Source: Sisyra terminalis (taxonomy: Eukaryota > Arthropoda > Insecta > Neuroptera > Sisyridae). Taken from it: 64,000 nt of DNA. Where the stretch lies: assembly GCA_958496175.1 (NCBI GenBank), contig OY292274.1, forward strand, positions 6,882,001 to 6,946,000, read 5' to 3'. Positions 49,254 to 61,556 of this stretch are shown in pieces. Numbering within the stretch: the first letter of the stretch is position 1; each line of letters starts with the position of its first letter. The notes under the pieces were generated by a model that searched no databases, was not told where the DNA came from, and saw only the letters and a program-made list of their open reading frames with translations. A program made the translations under genes and the position numbers.

Positions 49254-49427
49254 TTAAAAAAGAATTACCACAATTGGAGGAATTTCTTGGATCCAACTTG
49301 GCTCCCGCACTGCTGTCCCAACGACATCAAAGTGCATGTTATAAAGCGTTGGATCATAATTGGAAATCCAAAATTTGATAATTTTTTTAAGGCACTGTTT
49401 TAAACGAATCGTAGGTAATGACGGCAT
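49254..49427 (-). CDS. Possible small protein of 57 residues or first exon, unrecognised
   Basis: ATG 49427 to TAA 49254 encodes MPSLPTIRLKQCLKKIIKFW, then ISNYDPTLYNMHFDVVGTAV and REPSWIQEIPPIVVILF. Composition is balanced (W, P, D, N and G spread through it) and unlike random AT-rich frames. A possible donor (GTG|GTAATT) near the end could extend it. It lies on the Doa strand inside a Doa intron. I do not recognise it. Confidence 0.3.
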   Translation of the reverse strand: MPSLPTIRLKQCLKKIIKFWISNYDPTLYNMHFDVVGTAVREPSWIQEIPPIVVILF

Positions 49428-51723
49428 TATTATTGATTTATATTTACTGAACTATTGAAAGGATGTTTGTTTAATTAATATTATTACTTCACTTCCACTT
49501 CTTTCGAAAAAAAAATGATATGAAAAATTCAACTCAGTTATAAAAAGCTCATAGTAAAACAATTATAAGAAATACAGAAATATTTTTTTTTTCACAAAAC
49601 ACATTTTTTAAACACAATGTTTGGAAATTTCTCGAGGCAAAACTCTAACAAGAGCCTTTGTGAAAATTATTTGTCAAACGGTTGCTTTAAACTTATAATA
49701 CTGATGCAATTGTTATATATTTGGAACTGTCTATTGCCTCAACAAACTGAATATTGAAAGTCAGCTGATTTCTGTAAGACTCACACTGTAAACGAATGCA
49801 CAATTAAAAAGTATATAAACCACGTTTATGTTCACGACTTCTATCAATTCAACAAAATTATATTGTAACAAATAAAATAGAATTGACATGTCTGCATTGT
49901 GATCAAAGAAAATTCACGGAACAATAAATAACATTTTTCCATTTAATTCAGACTTTTATTGAATTTATACTCCATACAAATGAATCAATACCTAACCACT
50001 AAGTGATTATTCTAAAAGGACCTTCATAAAAGTTTTTCCGAGCCAACACAACCAATTTACATTCGCTAACATGCTATCTATCCATATAATGTTGAACTAC
50101 AAAGAAAGTTTTTTTTCTTCAAAATCATAAATAACAAACGACATGTCATTAAATACATATAATCTTTAGAAAAACAAAAAACACGAACAATGTCAAGTTT
50201 AATGTCAATTTTTAAGCAGCCAATAAACTGTTAATTGTTTAAATTATTGTATATAAATGTACATATCCTCTATGTCATTGGGAAATATTTCTATTTACAC
50301 AATAGCTACTTCTAATATGAATAATTTAATACAGCTATAATTAGTTTCTTATAGGATTAGATAGATAAATAATTACAACTTTTTCGTCGATCAATTTCTA
50401 TTTTTAAGTTTTTAAGAAGCAATGTTTTTCGTAGTATCCATATCTCAAGTTTGAATTAGTTTGAAAAAATATCGGAGACAAAGTTACACACAGCATTTTG
50501 TACAAGTTTTGATTCCTTTTATTTAAAAAGCATGGTTTTTGTGTGTCACAGAAATTACTTAATATTACCTCATATGTCGCAAAAAAACAATACTATTAAG
50601 GCACTTGCAAGTCAAGTGATGTATGATTTAACTTTATAGGAATTAAAACACAACATTGCAAAACTTTTCTTATCTTATGTGCATAAAAAATCACTACTTA
50701 CTATGAAGATAGAATTTATCTAAAGCCACCATTCATATAAAGTATTAGCGGAGTACAATTAAAAACAAAATATAGGTTGTTCTTATGAAATTCGAAATTC
50801 TTGTTTTTTTTAGTTTTTACAAAAATCTATGCGACCAATGATGGTAATTTCTTTTTTCTTGAAAAGAATACTACTTGGGCTAATGTTGTTGGTTATAATT
50901 TTTGAACCTTATGAATATCTCTCCGTATGAACAGATACGGTAATATACCATATAATATTTATGCGTAGTTCTCATAATATATCAAAATTCTTGTCCTGCT
51001 TTCACAAAAATTTAAACGATCTATGAAAATTTTTTCTTTCATAAGAAAATAACTTGGGCTAATGGTGTTAGTTATAATTTTTCAACTACATAAATATCTC
51101 TATAGAATAAATAAATGGTACCCTGAAAATCATTCCTTCACTATGTCCCAAACTTGAGATTAGCACATTTTTGAACTTTTAAATCAAAAATTTTTCAAAA
51201 AAAAATATTTACGAATTTGACTAATCGATTAAAAACGTAAAAAGTACAGAACACAAAAGATATTTTTTGTATGTGTCCAATAAAAAAAATTATTCCCTTT
51301 CTAACAATCGATATATTAGCGCATTTGTAATCATTCATGAAAGCTCTCACCGATTTTTGATTGTTGGCCATACTATCAATTATTTCACATATTTTAGTCA
51401 TCCTAATAGTATTAAATATCGGTCCTTAAATAAAATATTAAAATTATTTCATGATTACATTTTCAGTCGTCATTCCCTTGCATTGAATGAAAAACAAAGA
51501 CATTTTCTATACGTTAATAATAATGGCAAGTTGTCAGAGACAGTAACTATTATTGATCACACAATTATAAGAATAAAGATTATAGACGCATTAAAAAAAA
51601 AGGTACAACATGTTAGATTTAGGAGAGTATTTCAAAAAAATGTACTTAATGCTTTGATCACCCCGAAAGACCCAATCGAATCAGAGAAATAAGGAAAATT
51701 ACTCCAAATTTAACACTACACAT

Positions 51724-52710
51724 TAGGGTGTCCGTTATTTCTCAAATTGATTTTTTACAGCGATCGCCCCCTGAATTTTTAGTTTAAAATATGAAAAAAA
51801 TTGTCCAACACAATTAAGCTCTTAATTTCTTTATTAAACCGTGCCGGAATCATGTTACTTTTACCATTTAAATAACATGGGATTGTTTGACTTTTTACTT
51901 TTAGTTTTTTTTTCTCAGAAACAAACGGATAAAAAGATTTAAGATTAAATTATTCTGACGTAAAATTTAACGCTCTACAAAAAATTCAACAAATTCTACA
52001 AATATTCAACATTTAACTTGTGCCTATGTTGACTACAAGTTCTAAGAAATTTTTCATAGATGGCGTCAGGTGAAATGGTAAAAATTCGAATTTTAATTGA
52101 ACTTTTGTCGATAGTCTCATTAATTGTTATGAAATTCACTTTGTAGGTACAAAATATTGATTAAAGTACGAAAATTTATCCTGGATAAATTGAATTTCAC
52201 GACCATAGCGAAATCGGATCTTATGTCACCTGTTTTAATTGTCAAAAAATGTTTTTTTTGTGGTCAATTTTCAGTTCAAGCCATAAAATTAACACAAATT
52301 ATCAATTGCGCTCTAATGATAATAATTTTTATCTTCACTTCCAATGATTTTATACTTACAAAAAGTAAAAATGAGCAAAAAGTTGAAAATATTGAACAAG
52401 TTAAATGTTGAATAACATTTAATGGAGTGATTTAATCGAAAATTCATAAGAGATCTTTTTTGTAGAGCGTTAAATTTTACGTCAGAATAGTTTGACCTTA
52501 AATCTTTCCATATATTTGTTTCTGAGAAAAAAAGAAAAAAGTCAAATAATCCCATGTTATTTAAATGGTAAAAGTAACATGATTCCGGCACGGTTTAATC
52601 AAGAAATTAAGAGCTTAATTGTATTGGATAATTTTTTTTTATATCTTAAACTAAAAATTCAGGGGACGATCGCTGTAAAAAAATCAATTTGGGAAATAAC
52701 GGACACCCTA
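51724..52710 (+). mobile_element. hAT-type foldback element, copy 3
   Basis: TAGGGTGTCCGTTATTTC at the left and GAAATAACGGACACCCTA at the right. A perfect 8-bp duplication, CTACACAT, flanks it (51716-51723 and 52711-52718). Its core is oriented as in copy 2 but is shortened near 51985-52020. The exact target duplication suggests a relatively recent insertion. Confidence 0.92.
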
Positions 52711-53871
52711 CTACACATGTAAAATGCTCTCAAATCATATAGCAGGACCTATCGTTGACCATGAGTTAGTGGCCTATTTGACTATTTTTTTTTCTAAAAT
52801 GCTGAAAATTTAGTCCAGTTCAAACTTGAGATGTCAAATGGAAAAAAAAATTTAAAAAACATATACTTTCGACTTTGAGTCCTAAAAGCTTTCATGCAAT
52901 TTATAGTACGGTAAAAATTACAAACTTTATTCTAATTAGTCTAAATATCTTTGTTTTATTGGTTGAAATTGCTGAATCTATGAATTTCAAAACCAGACGA
53001 ATGTGGGTTAAAGATCCATTGGTTGAAGCCTTTTTTTTAGCAAAAGAGTTAAGAGATTTTATACAGAGCACACTATTGAAATATTCAAGTTTGCGTAATA
53101 TATTCATGACAATTGTATTCGTGAATGAGACGGTATAATAATTTTCAAAAAGCTTTTCTTTTTTCCCAATCATGAAATATTATTAATCAAACCAAACACG
53201 ATAGCCTTAGAATAAATTTTATGCCAAAACCAAGTAATCTTTTACTATAAACCTCGATATATTTTCGTAATAATCATAAATGGTTCTTGTAACATTTAAC
53301 CTATTTCGATTTAAAAAATTGCACGCGATATTTCCATAATATAAAACAAAGCTAGAAAAATTTACATTTGTAAAAATTGTAACCAACAAAATTTATTATC
53401 AACTAACAAAATAATTCAATAAATTAAATCAAAAAGATAACATTGTTCAAAATTATCTTCTTTTTTTTTGCGAGGAAAATTATGTTCCTACATTATACAA
53501 AATAGACGAGACAAATCCCACTCAATCGTCAAAATTTGGCGCTTCCTATCTTTAAAAATACCGAGAAATATTTTTATTCCTACCAGAAACATGTTAGATT
53601 TAATCATGATAATGAATTTTCGCACTTCTCTTTTTCACTAAAGCTGTATTTTGGTCGATCGGCTATTTTCTTTCATACATCAAGTTTTCATCTATTTTTA
53701 AATTTTGAATAATCTCAAATACGCCACTCTAACTTGTATTTTTCCGTTGGCTAAATACGATGAAAAATGCGATTAATTTTAAGAGTTATGCGTCACACAA
53801 CACAAATAAATGTAAGCGTACAATATTGCATGCATTTGAAAAATATACAATTTGGATCATTTTCGAAATAC

Positions 53872-54627
53872 CTCGTCGGTAGGTGTCTCAGTTTTGTCGT
53901 TTACAATTAAGGGTTCGCATTCGGATTCGTAGGTCATTTGGCCGGACTCATTATTGTCATTCGTTGCGATTTTATCTATACAAGGAATCCAATTGTTCCA
54001 GGGTGGCAGGTTAGTGGGTAAGGGAGGTCGTGGTGGAGGCAGTTCTTCGGAAGCTGGTGGCTCAACTACAGGCCACCAAGAAGAACGCACCATTGTCATA
54101 GGGGGATGATTTTTAACAGATTTATTTTCGAAACATTTTGGATACAAATCGTTAGACGTTTTTATCAAGTCACAATTATCTGAATCATTTTTAGGTAACT
54201 TATCGTTTTTATTCGGAAATGATTGAAATTTTGGTAAAATAGGAGCATTACATGATTTCGGTTGCTCTAAGGGATTACATGTGCAAACTACATCCTGATA
54301 ACTGCCAATACTAGAAGAAGATGTGCTTCTTGCTAAAATACATCTTGACTCCAATTCTTTAGAATTCTCATTATGACAAATAAACTGATTTAGATCTGGT
54401 GGTGGTGGAAATGGTGGAAGTGAAAAATTAGCAGTGGAAACAAACAGATTTTTATCTAAATTAACAATATTTGACTCGGATGGATTTCGTAAGATAATCG
54501 AAGTTGTTGACTTAATTTTATCTCCACTATCTCTTGGAGAACTGAAAGCTTGAACACGAGGTGCTCCAAAAAAACGTGGACGATTAGGTGCTGAAGGAGG
54601 CGGTGGCCAAGTGGATTCCGTTGCCAT
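53872..54627 (-). CDS. Doa: Doa alternative 5' coding exon, proline-rich (252 codons)
   Basis: Starts at ATG 54627 (MATESTWPPPPSAPNRPRFF) and ends at a donor GACGAG|GTATTT at 53872/53871 in phase 0, so it can join the phase-0 acceptor at 45169 to give a 619-residue kinase. Polyproline runs (WPPPPSAP, LPPFPPPPDL, ELPPPRPPLPTNLPPW) could bind SH3, WW or EVH1 domains; no folded domain is visible. Unspliced, it would end only four codons later, at 53857. Linkage to Doa is by strand, position and phase only. Otherwise it would be an independent short gene. Confidence 0.55.
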
Positions 54628-55653
54628 TTTTTTAAACTTTTATTATATCACAGTTTTATTTGACTAGATTTTAGCACAGCCACTGAGTTTTACAAGTTTC
54701 ACAATAATCATTATTCTATAAAATAAATTATTTCCAAAAAAAATCTCACAATCGAAACACGACGTTTTAAAACGTTACATATTCAAAGTGAAATTCGGGA
54801 CACATTGATAATTATATTTGACCTCAATTTAATATAACTAACAAGTTTTAAGTATTGGGCTATTTATTTTCAGCAAAATCACAAAAATTGATTTGCTGAG
54901 ACAATATACACAATTTTCATTTAAGCTAATTCTAAATGATGAACTATAAAAGTTCTTTAGTACAAGTCCGGCCATTTGACTAACTGAATATTCACTTTTC
55001 TGAGACTGCGATTAAAACAGAGGCAAGACTCGGAAATAGTTGTTTTCAACTGATGTCCAGAAATAGATCGGTACAACAGAGTGGAGAGATCAGCGTAAAG
55101 AAGTTTGCTTACCACTTACACATGTGCATCAACTGGATTTTGAGTGTTCAATATTTATGCGCATTTCCACATTTTGTTAAACATTTGAACTAGATAGGAA
55201 ATTGAATTATAACTGAAGATAAAACAATTTTAATTTCCTTTTACATTTAGTAGAAAAGCTTTTTGGGAAAGGTACGGGCTGTTTCAATTTATAAGATATA
55301 AGTTTCAATAACTAGTGAAACATTCGAAAATTTCGTTAACAATAAAATGATATCTTAAGAGTTTGCAAAGAAATAAAATTAAACTTCTCTCGGCAACTGA
55401 AATATGAAATTGAATATATTTGATAAATTTCAAGACAAAAAATAGCGTTGTTTGGTACTGATATCTAAAAGTTGATTTCTACTTTTTAAATAAATAAAAA
55501 AATTGTGTGATGCGTTTGTAATTCAGTGTTTTGTTTTTCTTTTTTAAAGGGTTTCGTTTTCGAAAATTAAAAAAAAAGAAATCAACATAGAATGGATGTA
55601 TTCGGGTGTTTTTTTTGTATCATTAAATTTTGTAAAGAATATGAAAAACTCAC
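54628..55653. promoter_or_regulatory. Upstream flank of the proline-rich exon
   Basis: AT-rich, no coding seen. The likely site of a promoter for the form starting at 54627, but no core element could be identified by eye. Confidence 0.25.
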
Positions 55654-55843
55654 CTGGTCTGAGGTAGCTGATCTTCGGGAGTGATCTTCACGTCGACGGC
55701 GTGATCGAGATGATGAATGATCATCACGATGACGATGTCGATGGCGTTTATTTGATGTAGGGCTACGTCGATGGCTACGTTTATAGCGCTTTTCTCCTGA
55801 TGTACCTCGATCATACTGACGAGAACGTTGAACTCTCTCACTG
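55654..55843 (-). CDS. Doa: Doa internal exon encoding an Arg/Ser/His-rich segment
   Basis: Acceptor ATTGCAG before 55843 and donor CAG|GTGAGT after 55654. The frame gives SERVQRSRQYDRGTS, then KRYKRSHRRSP, KRHRHRHRDDHSSSRSRRRR and EDHSRRSATSDQ. This is the RS-like, basic N-terminal region typical of CLK kinases, which targets them to nuclear speckles and SR proteins. Entry phase is 2 and exit phase 0, so it joins the kinase acceptor at 45169 ([15 protein letters not shown]) and needs an upstream exon ending with two bases. The exon at 63534 ends in exactly that phase. A different open frame (MYLIAAVREF...) also runs through it but lacks family resemblance. Confidence 0.7.
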
Positions 55844-56566
55844 CTGCAATAAGGTACAATTATGGCTCAAATTCTTGGAAAAATCATTTCTCCAAATTCA
55901 GAGCGAAATTCAATTGGTAACCAAACATTTTTTCAACTTACTGAATCATCAAAATTGAAAACTTAACAATAGGGAAAAGTAATTAAGATTAAAAATATGT
56001 TCAAAGTTTTCCCAAAGTAACGTCAATGTTTAGAACGATTTCAGGGATTTTTAATCTGCAAAGATTCCAAAAAAAAAAACTACCAAGCCACGTGTCTTTG
56101 GCTCATTCAGAAAATAAGTAATTTAAATCCAATCCGTTGCCGTCTAGCAATTTAACAGTTCTGATAAAAAATAGCGGGAAAATTTCAAGGGATTTTCAGA
56201 GGAAGATTCCAAGAAAAAAGATCTGTACCTAGTCACTAAACTTGTATACAGATGTTTTGATTTCAAATGTATAAAATAAGGTAATTTATTTAGAGGTATT
56301 TTTTTCTTTATGAATCATACCAAACTATAAAGTTAAGAAATAACATTTCATTATAAAAGGCCTTATTATTAATTCAGCACAGCTTCTACAAATTATTCAG
56401 CTGTACTACGAAAATCAGTGTTCTACGAAGAATGTGTTTCGTACACTAAGACTAACTTATGGTTCACATAATCGACTTATCGAATGCAAAATTCGCTGAA
56501 ACATCAAAAAAATTGAAACCTATTTTTTATCAATGATAATAATCAACTAAATAGACCATTCCAGTA
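55844..56566. other. Doa intron, nothing recognised
   Basis: AT-rich intronic DNA with no coding exon or repeat that I can identify. Confidence 0.4.
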
Positions 56567-57562
56567 AGGTATAGTCACCAAATTTCGTCCCCAAGCTTAA
56601 TTTCGCCCCCTTGGGTATCTTTTTTTCTAAATAACGCCACCTAGTTTTTATAATTTGAATTTAAAGTCTGTTAAGTCAGACAACCATTTCAAGTGTTTAG
56701 CGGTGAAATGTTGGGTCTGTGTCAAGATATTTAAAAAAATAAAAAACTTGTCAAGGTAAGTTTTTGATTGAAATACTATCGATAAGGTTTAAATGGTGAT
56801 GTTCTTGAACTATTTAAACGAAATTTTGCCAAAATTTGATGTTATCGCTTAAAATTAATTCGATTATATTTTCATTTAGGTTATGACATGCGTTTTTGGT
56901 TGAATACATGTTGTCAACACAACTGGCAAATTCCTAATATCGTCCCCTTAAATAAGCCTAATATCGCCCCCGGGACGATATTGAAATTACTTCGCTATTC
57001 GGCAGTTGTATTTTTTCAATAAAATATTTAGTGTGGACGAGACAGGGATCAGCACCATGACAAAATGGGAGAAAAGTGGATAGGATGCACAAAATGTTTC
57101 CAATGGATGCATGAGGATTGTGTTGAAAATCCAGGGCCTAACTTTATCTGTTCAATTTGCTTAGAGAATTAAAATTACTTAAAGTTTAAACTATAGGTAC
57201 ATCAATGATTAATAAGTAATACATCAATGATTAATCTGATTACATATTGATATTATTATGATTATACTAATAATTATATATTGTTAAAAATATAGTTTAT
57301 GTTTATGTAAGTCCTGATTATTGTGATCTCAATATCGTCCCCGGGACGTAATTAGGTGCCCAAAAAATTATTTTCAGAATGTCTACTTTTTTGTAAAGAA
57401 TCTTTTTGTATAAATAATAAAGAATTTAACAGATTTTATTTAATTAAAATAATAAAGAAATGTTATAACTAAACTTTGACGTTATATCTATTCTTTTAAT
57501 CGCAACATTTTTTTCAAAATTTTTATTTTTCAAAAAGGGGACGTTATTTGGTGACTCTACCT
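56567..57562 (+). mobile_element. pogo/Tigger-like element with zinc-finger remnant
   Basis: Left end AGGTATAGTCACCAAAT and right end ATTTGGTGACTCTACCT are inverted repeats, followed inward by CGTCCCC and GGGGACG. TA flanks both ends (56565-56566 and 57563-57564), the duplication expected for pogo/Tc1 relatives. At 57058-57172 the plus strand encodes a C-terminal half-PHD-like finger, WIGCTKCFQWMHEDC followed by FICSICLEN and a stop, as found at the tail of many Tigger-type transposases. The catalytic DDE part is absent, so this is an internally deleted copy. Confidence 0.7.
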
Positions 57563-58419
57563 TAAGTAGCGAAGAAAGTATAGAAACAGTAGCTCAAAAT
57601 GTATACAAAAAATGTAATGAACAACTATTTTATGTCAGATTAATTTAAATAACATAAGAATTAAAGCTGAATACCATAATTTCGAAGACATGATACCAAA
57701 AAGTTAATGCTCGTTGTCATAGGTACAGTCAGTAAAACTATTGCTTTAATGTGAGAAAAAAAAGTGAATTTAAGCTTCGGGCCAATGAATTAGCTCCTTG
57801 AATTGTATGATATATGAATATATTTTTTGAAGCTACTTATAGTCCAAAGTTCACCAGATATGCCGATTATGATTAAGAAATCGCACACTAACATTTCTCC
57901 TGCTAATTGCTAAAAAATCACTAGAAATGCTAAAACCAAGTTCACTGCAGTTATGGCAATATTTAAAAGATGTAATCATTACAAATCAGTTCTTTATTAT
58001 AATAATAAAGGTCACCAGATAATCTTATTTTTTGCATTAATTTGAAAAAAATATCCAAATAAATAATTCATTATAATAGGATTCGACAAAAATCGAAGTC
58101 GATTGTTTTTTCCGAAAGTTTCGTTACAGGCTATTTAGTTTTTAACTTGAAAAAAAAAATCTAAACAATCAAAATATTAAAAGCCAATAATAAGAATGTT
58201 AAATACTCATGACATAGGGAAGCCATGTTATCAACTTAGTTGATTAGCATGAGGTCAAAGTACACGTAAAAGCTCATTTCATTACGGTGGCTTATACAAA
58301 GCTTCGGTCAATTCAAATTTATAAGTACATCCGATATTTTCATTAATCTACTTTTTTAAGTAATCATAAGAGAATAAAAAAAAACATACTTAAACAAAAT
58401 AAGTTCATCAACTTTGATA

Positions 58420-59487
58420 CAAATGCTCAAAGCTAATACTGTGGTATCTATTGGTGAGTATCGAAAATACAATGTTTTGAGCTAAAGATTATTGTAAACA
58501 AATAGGTTGACTAGCGGTTTTAAAATGTTGATAGTACAAAAGCTCTGACGTAAAAAAATAATTTTACATAAATATTGAACTTATAAATTTATGCAAAGTA
58601 TTAAAAAGCAAAGTTAAATTTAATATATTTGTAAAAAAAAACGGACGTAAATTTTGTAAAAAAACTAATTGGATAAAATAGTTTATATATCTAGAAATAA
58701 TATTTCATCCAGTTTTAGAAATGACTGACTCTGCTAATTCAATGGGTAATTATCAAGCTTTAATCGAGAAATCGCTGCGATTTAATTAGTTGAGATCTCA
58801 AGAGTTCGTCTGTTGGGGACAACTTATTTTGAATGAACAAATATTTCCATGACAAGAAAACAAATATATTTAATTAAACTGTCACCTAAGAACATATTTT
58901 GAAAAAAATAAAATAAAAATTTTAAATATAAAATGCGAACCGATTTCAAATGCTGAAAGCTAATACTGTGCTGTATTGGTAAGAATCGAAAATACAATAT
59001 TTTCGCCTAAAGATTATTGTAAACAAATAGGTTGACTAGCGGTTTTAAAATGTTGATAGTACAAAAGCTCTGACGTAAAAAAATAATTTTACATAAATAT
59101 TGAACTAATAAATTTATGCAAAGTATTAAAAAGCAAAGTTAAATTTAATATATTTGCAAAAAAACGGAAATTTAAAAAAAACGGACGTAAATTTTGTAAA
59201 AGTACTACTTGGATAAAATAGTTGATATATCTAGAAATAATATTTCATGCAGTTTTAGAAATGATTGGCTTTGCTGGTTCAATGGTCAATTATCAAGCTT
59301 TAATCGAGAAATCACTGCGATTTAATTAGTTGAGATCTCAAGAGTTCGTCTGTTGCGGACAACTAATTTTGAATGAACAAATATTTCCATGACTAGAAAA
59401 CAAATATATTTAATTAAACTGTCATCTAAAAACATATTTTGAAAAAAATAAGATAAAAATTTTAAGTGTAAAATGCGAACAGATTTC
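58420..59487 (+). repeat. Tandem direct duplication, about 527 and 541 bp
   Basis: Unit 1 (58420-58946) and unit 2 (58947-59487) both begin CAAATGCT and AAAGCTAATACTGTG and end AAAATGCGAAC and GATTTC. They are highly similar, with scattered substitutions and an extra 13 or so bases in unit 2 around 59160-59180. No open frame is conserved between them, and no transposon ends were recognised. Confidence 0.9.
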
Positions 59488-59701
59488 GTTGATGAACAAC
59501 TAATGTGGCTTGGATTAACAATTTTAATGTTAACCATAGCATTGATTGTGGTTGGGAAAAAAATCAAAGAACAAATTCAAATCGACTACTAAAGCAAGAT
59601 GGATATAGTATTTTGAAAATACAATTGTGTGCTATGATAGTTTTGCTATTAAAAAAAATATACAAATCGCTATTGTACATTATTTTTTTTAATTAACCTA
59701 C

Positions 59702-59851
59702 TTTAAATAATGATTTTTACAAGTTTGAGGAAGTTTAAATTGTATGGTAGTTTTATTGTTAGTAATCCAAGATGATTTAACAGTTCGAATTTCAGGTAAA
59801 GCTTCTTGAATGTCCACTTTTCGTAGAGAACGTTTACAATCACAAAATATC
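59702..59851 (-). other. Exon-like segment, possible Doa cassette exon
   Basis: 150 bases bounded by GTTTCAG (acceptor, before 59851) and AAA|GTAGGT (donor, after 59702). It encodes IFCDCKRSLRKVDIQEALPE, then IRTVKSSWITNNKTTIQFKL and PQTCKNHYLK. Entry and exit are both phase 2, so it could be spliced between the 63534 exon and the 55843 exon without disturbing frame. The protein does not resemble known Doa N-termini that I can recall, and it may instead belong to an unrecognised gene. Confidence 0.35.
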
Positions 59852-61556
59852 CTGAAACACCACCATTTTTTCCAAAAATCAAAGCACATTTTTTTCGGGT
59901 CGAGTGAATGTAAGAAAACCATAGATTTTCAGGAGAAAATTGGGAACAACTAAACCACACTTTGTTTTCAACCACTCACTGAAAAACCAATATTGATTCA
60001 TTTACTAAATATGCTGGTCAGTCCGTGAACTGTTTCATTACAGATAAAGAACATTTCTGGCAAAACGGAATAGGATACACTGATAAAAAGTTATTATCAT
60101 AAAACAGAAAAAGACTTACTAAAAAACATTTCAAATTTCCGGAAATTAAACTGAGCGTGATAAAATATTGAAAGTTGAGTGATTACATAAAAAAATAATA
60201 ATTAAGATTGATTCAAACCACGAATAGAACTCAAGAACGAAACTAAGTTGCTTAAAGTAGACTTTGAAAAAGTGATAAAAGTATCGCTACTAACGTACTC
60301 CACATATATCGATAAGCCCAATAAGAAATTCAAAGCGCCGTCTCGGTCAAATAAGAGCTATCAAAAGGGGCGGCGCAATCTAATGTTATGCAAATAGAGG
60401 ATATTTTCCTATTTTCCTTTACAATTGTTTTATGTAATCCATGAATTATACTATTGAATTATTTCTCAATCTACAACCAAACATATGTCAACATTTATAA
60501 CATTCAATGCCCGTTTTTACTGTTTTATATCATTTTAAAAAATGAAAAAAAACTAGGGGTTGCAAAAAATGCTAAGACTTGATTCGTTTGCCAAGGCCAA
60601 ATATTAAATCAATGGATAATTCAAATCACAGAAACACTATTGACGGCAATAAAGAAGAATTTTTTCCGAACTTAATAGAAAATGATTTATGGACACCTGG
60701 CATGCAAACTTTCCTTCTGGACGTGTTTACTAATAAAAACATAACCATGATATGAACAAAAACCATAAATGACTCTTCAATAAATACAAATCCCAGAATG
60801 GAAGTGAAACAAATTAATATACAATCACTTTGTCATATCAATCAAAACAGGAATTCCTAATTAAGGTTAAGATACTTATCCTTGACCTCCCTTTTAACAG
60901 TTACAAAATACAATGAATTCTTTCATCTAAACTCTAAATCAACCCAGTTTTTAAAAACATTTTGTGCTACGTACTCGTAAACTATTGAAAGCATGTCTAC
61001 GCAATATTAAAGAACTTAGTTTATAAAAATTTCATTTAAGATTAGTCATAATATCGTCCAATACCAAATATGGTATTGCGTTGACAGTTGGCCAGATTTG
61101 TAAAACCCATATAACTAAACGATTAAAGAATGCCCATCTTTGTATGACGATAAATTCTCTTTAAAGTAAATTTTGTTAAAAATTATTTTCCAGTGTTATC
61201 TTCCTCTTGCGTGTGCAATAGTACATAGAAACTATTAGGTATTAGTTTTTTTAAAATTTTAGAATTTTATATCGTTGTGTTTGATTGGGGTCAATTATTT
61301 CCAATATTTGATATGGTTAATATTACGAATATGCAATTCAAATTAATTTTCAATTTAAGATTTAATTTTCTAACTTAAACGCTCTCCCTTATACCAACGA
61401 CATTCGCATCGACAAATGTCAACAGTTCCATATTGTATATTTAAAAGAATTAAAGAACGGGAAAAACCATCCAAATTAAAAAAAACAACAACTTACAATA
61501 TAATAAATTCTGTTAACAAGCTTATTGCTGCCTATGCATCAATGGTATCATTACAT
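59852..61556. other. Doa 5' intron, nothing recognised
   Basis: AT-rich intronic DNA without a coding exon. A slightly GC-richer patch around 60340-60390 has no identifiable content. Confidence 0.4.

Larger units (their letters stand above)
48345..53871. other. Doa intron with repeats
   Basis: AT-rich. Holds a small minus-strand frame at 49254-49427, a diverged direct duplication at about 50763-50935 and 50975-51110 sharing CTTGGGCTAATG and GTTATAATTTTT, and foldback copy 3. A 141-codon plus-strand frame at 51267-51692 abuts that element. It has no recognised domain and is not called. Confidence 0.45.

Noticed and set aside
51267..51692. 141-codon plus-strand frame before foldback copy 3
   Set aside because: AT-driven composition (Ile, Lys, Asn, Tyr), no recognisable domain or promoter, and next to a mobile element. 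It could be real but I cannot support it.
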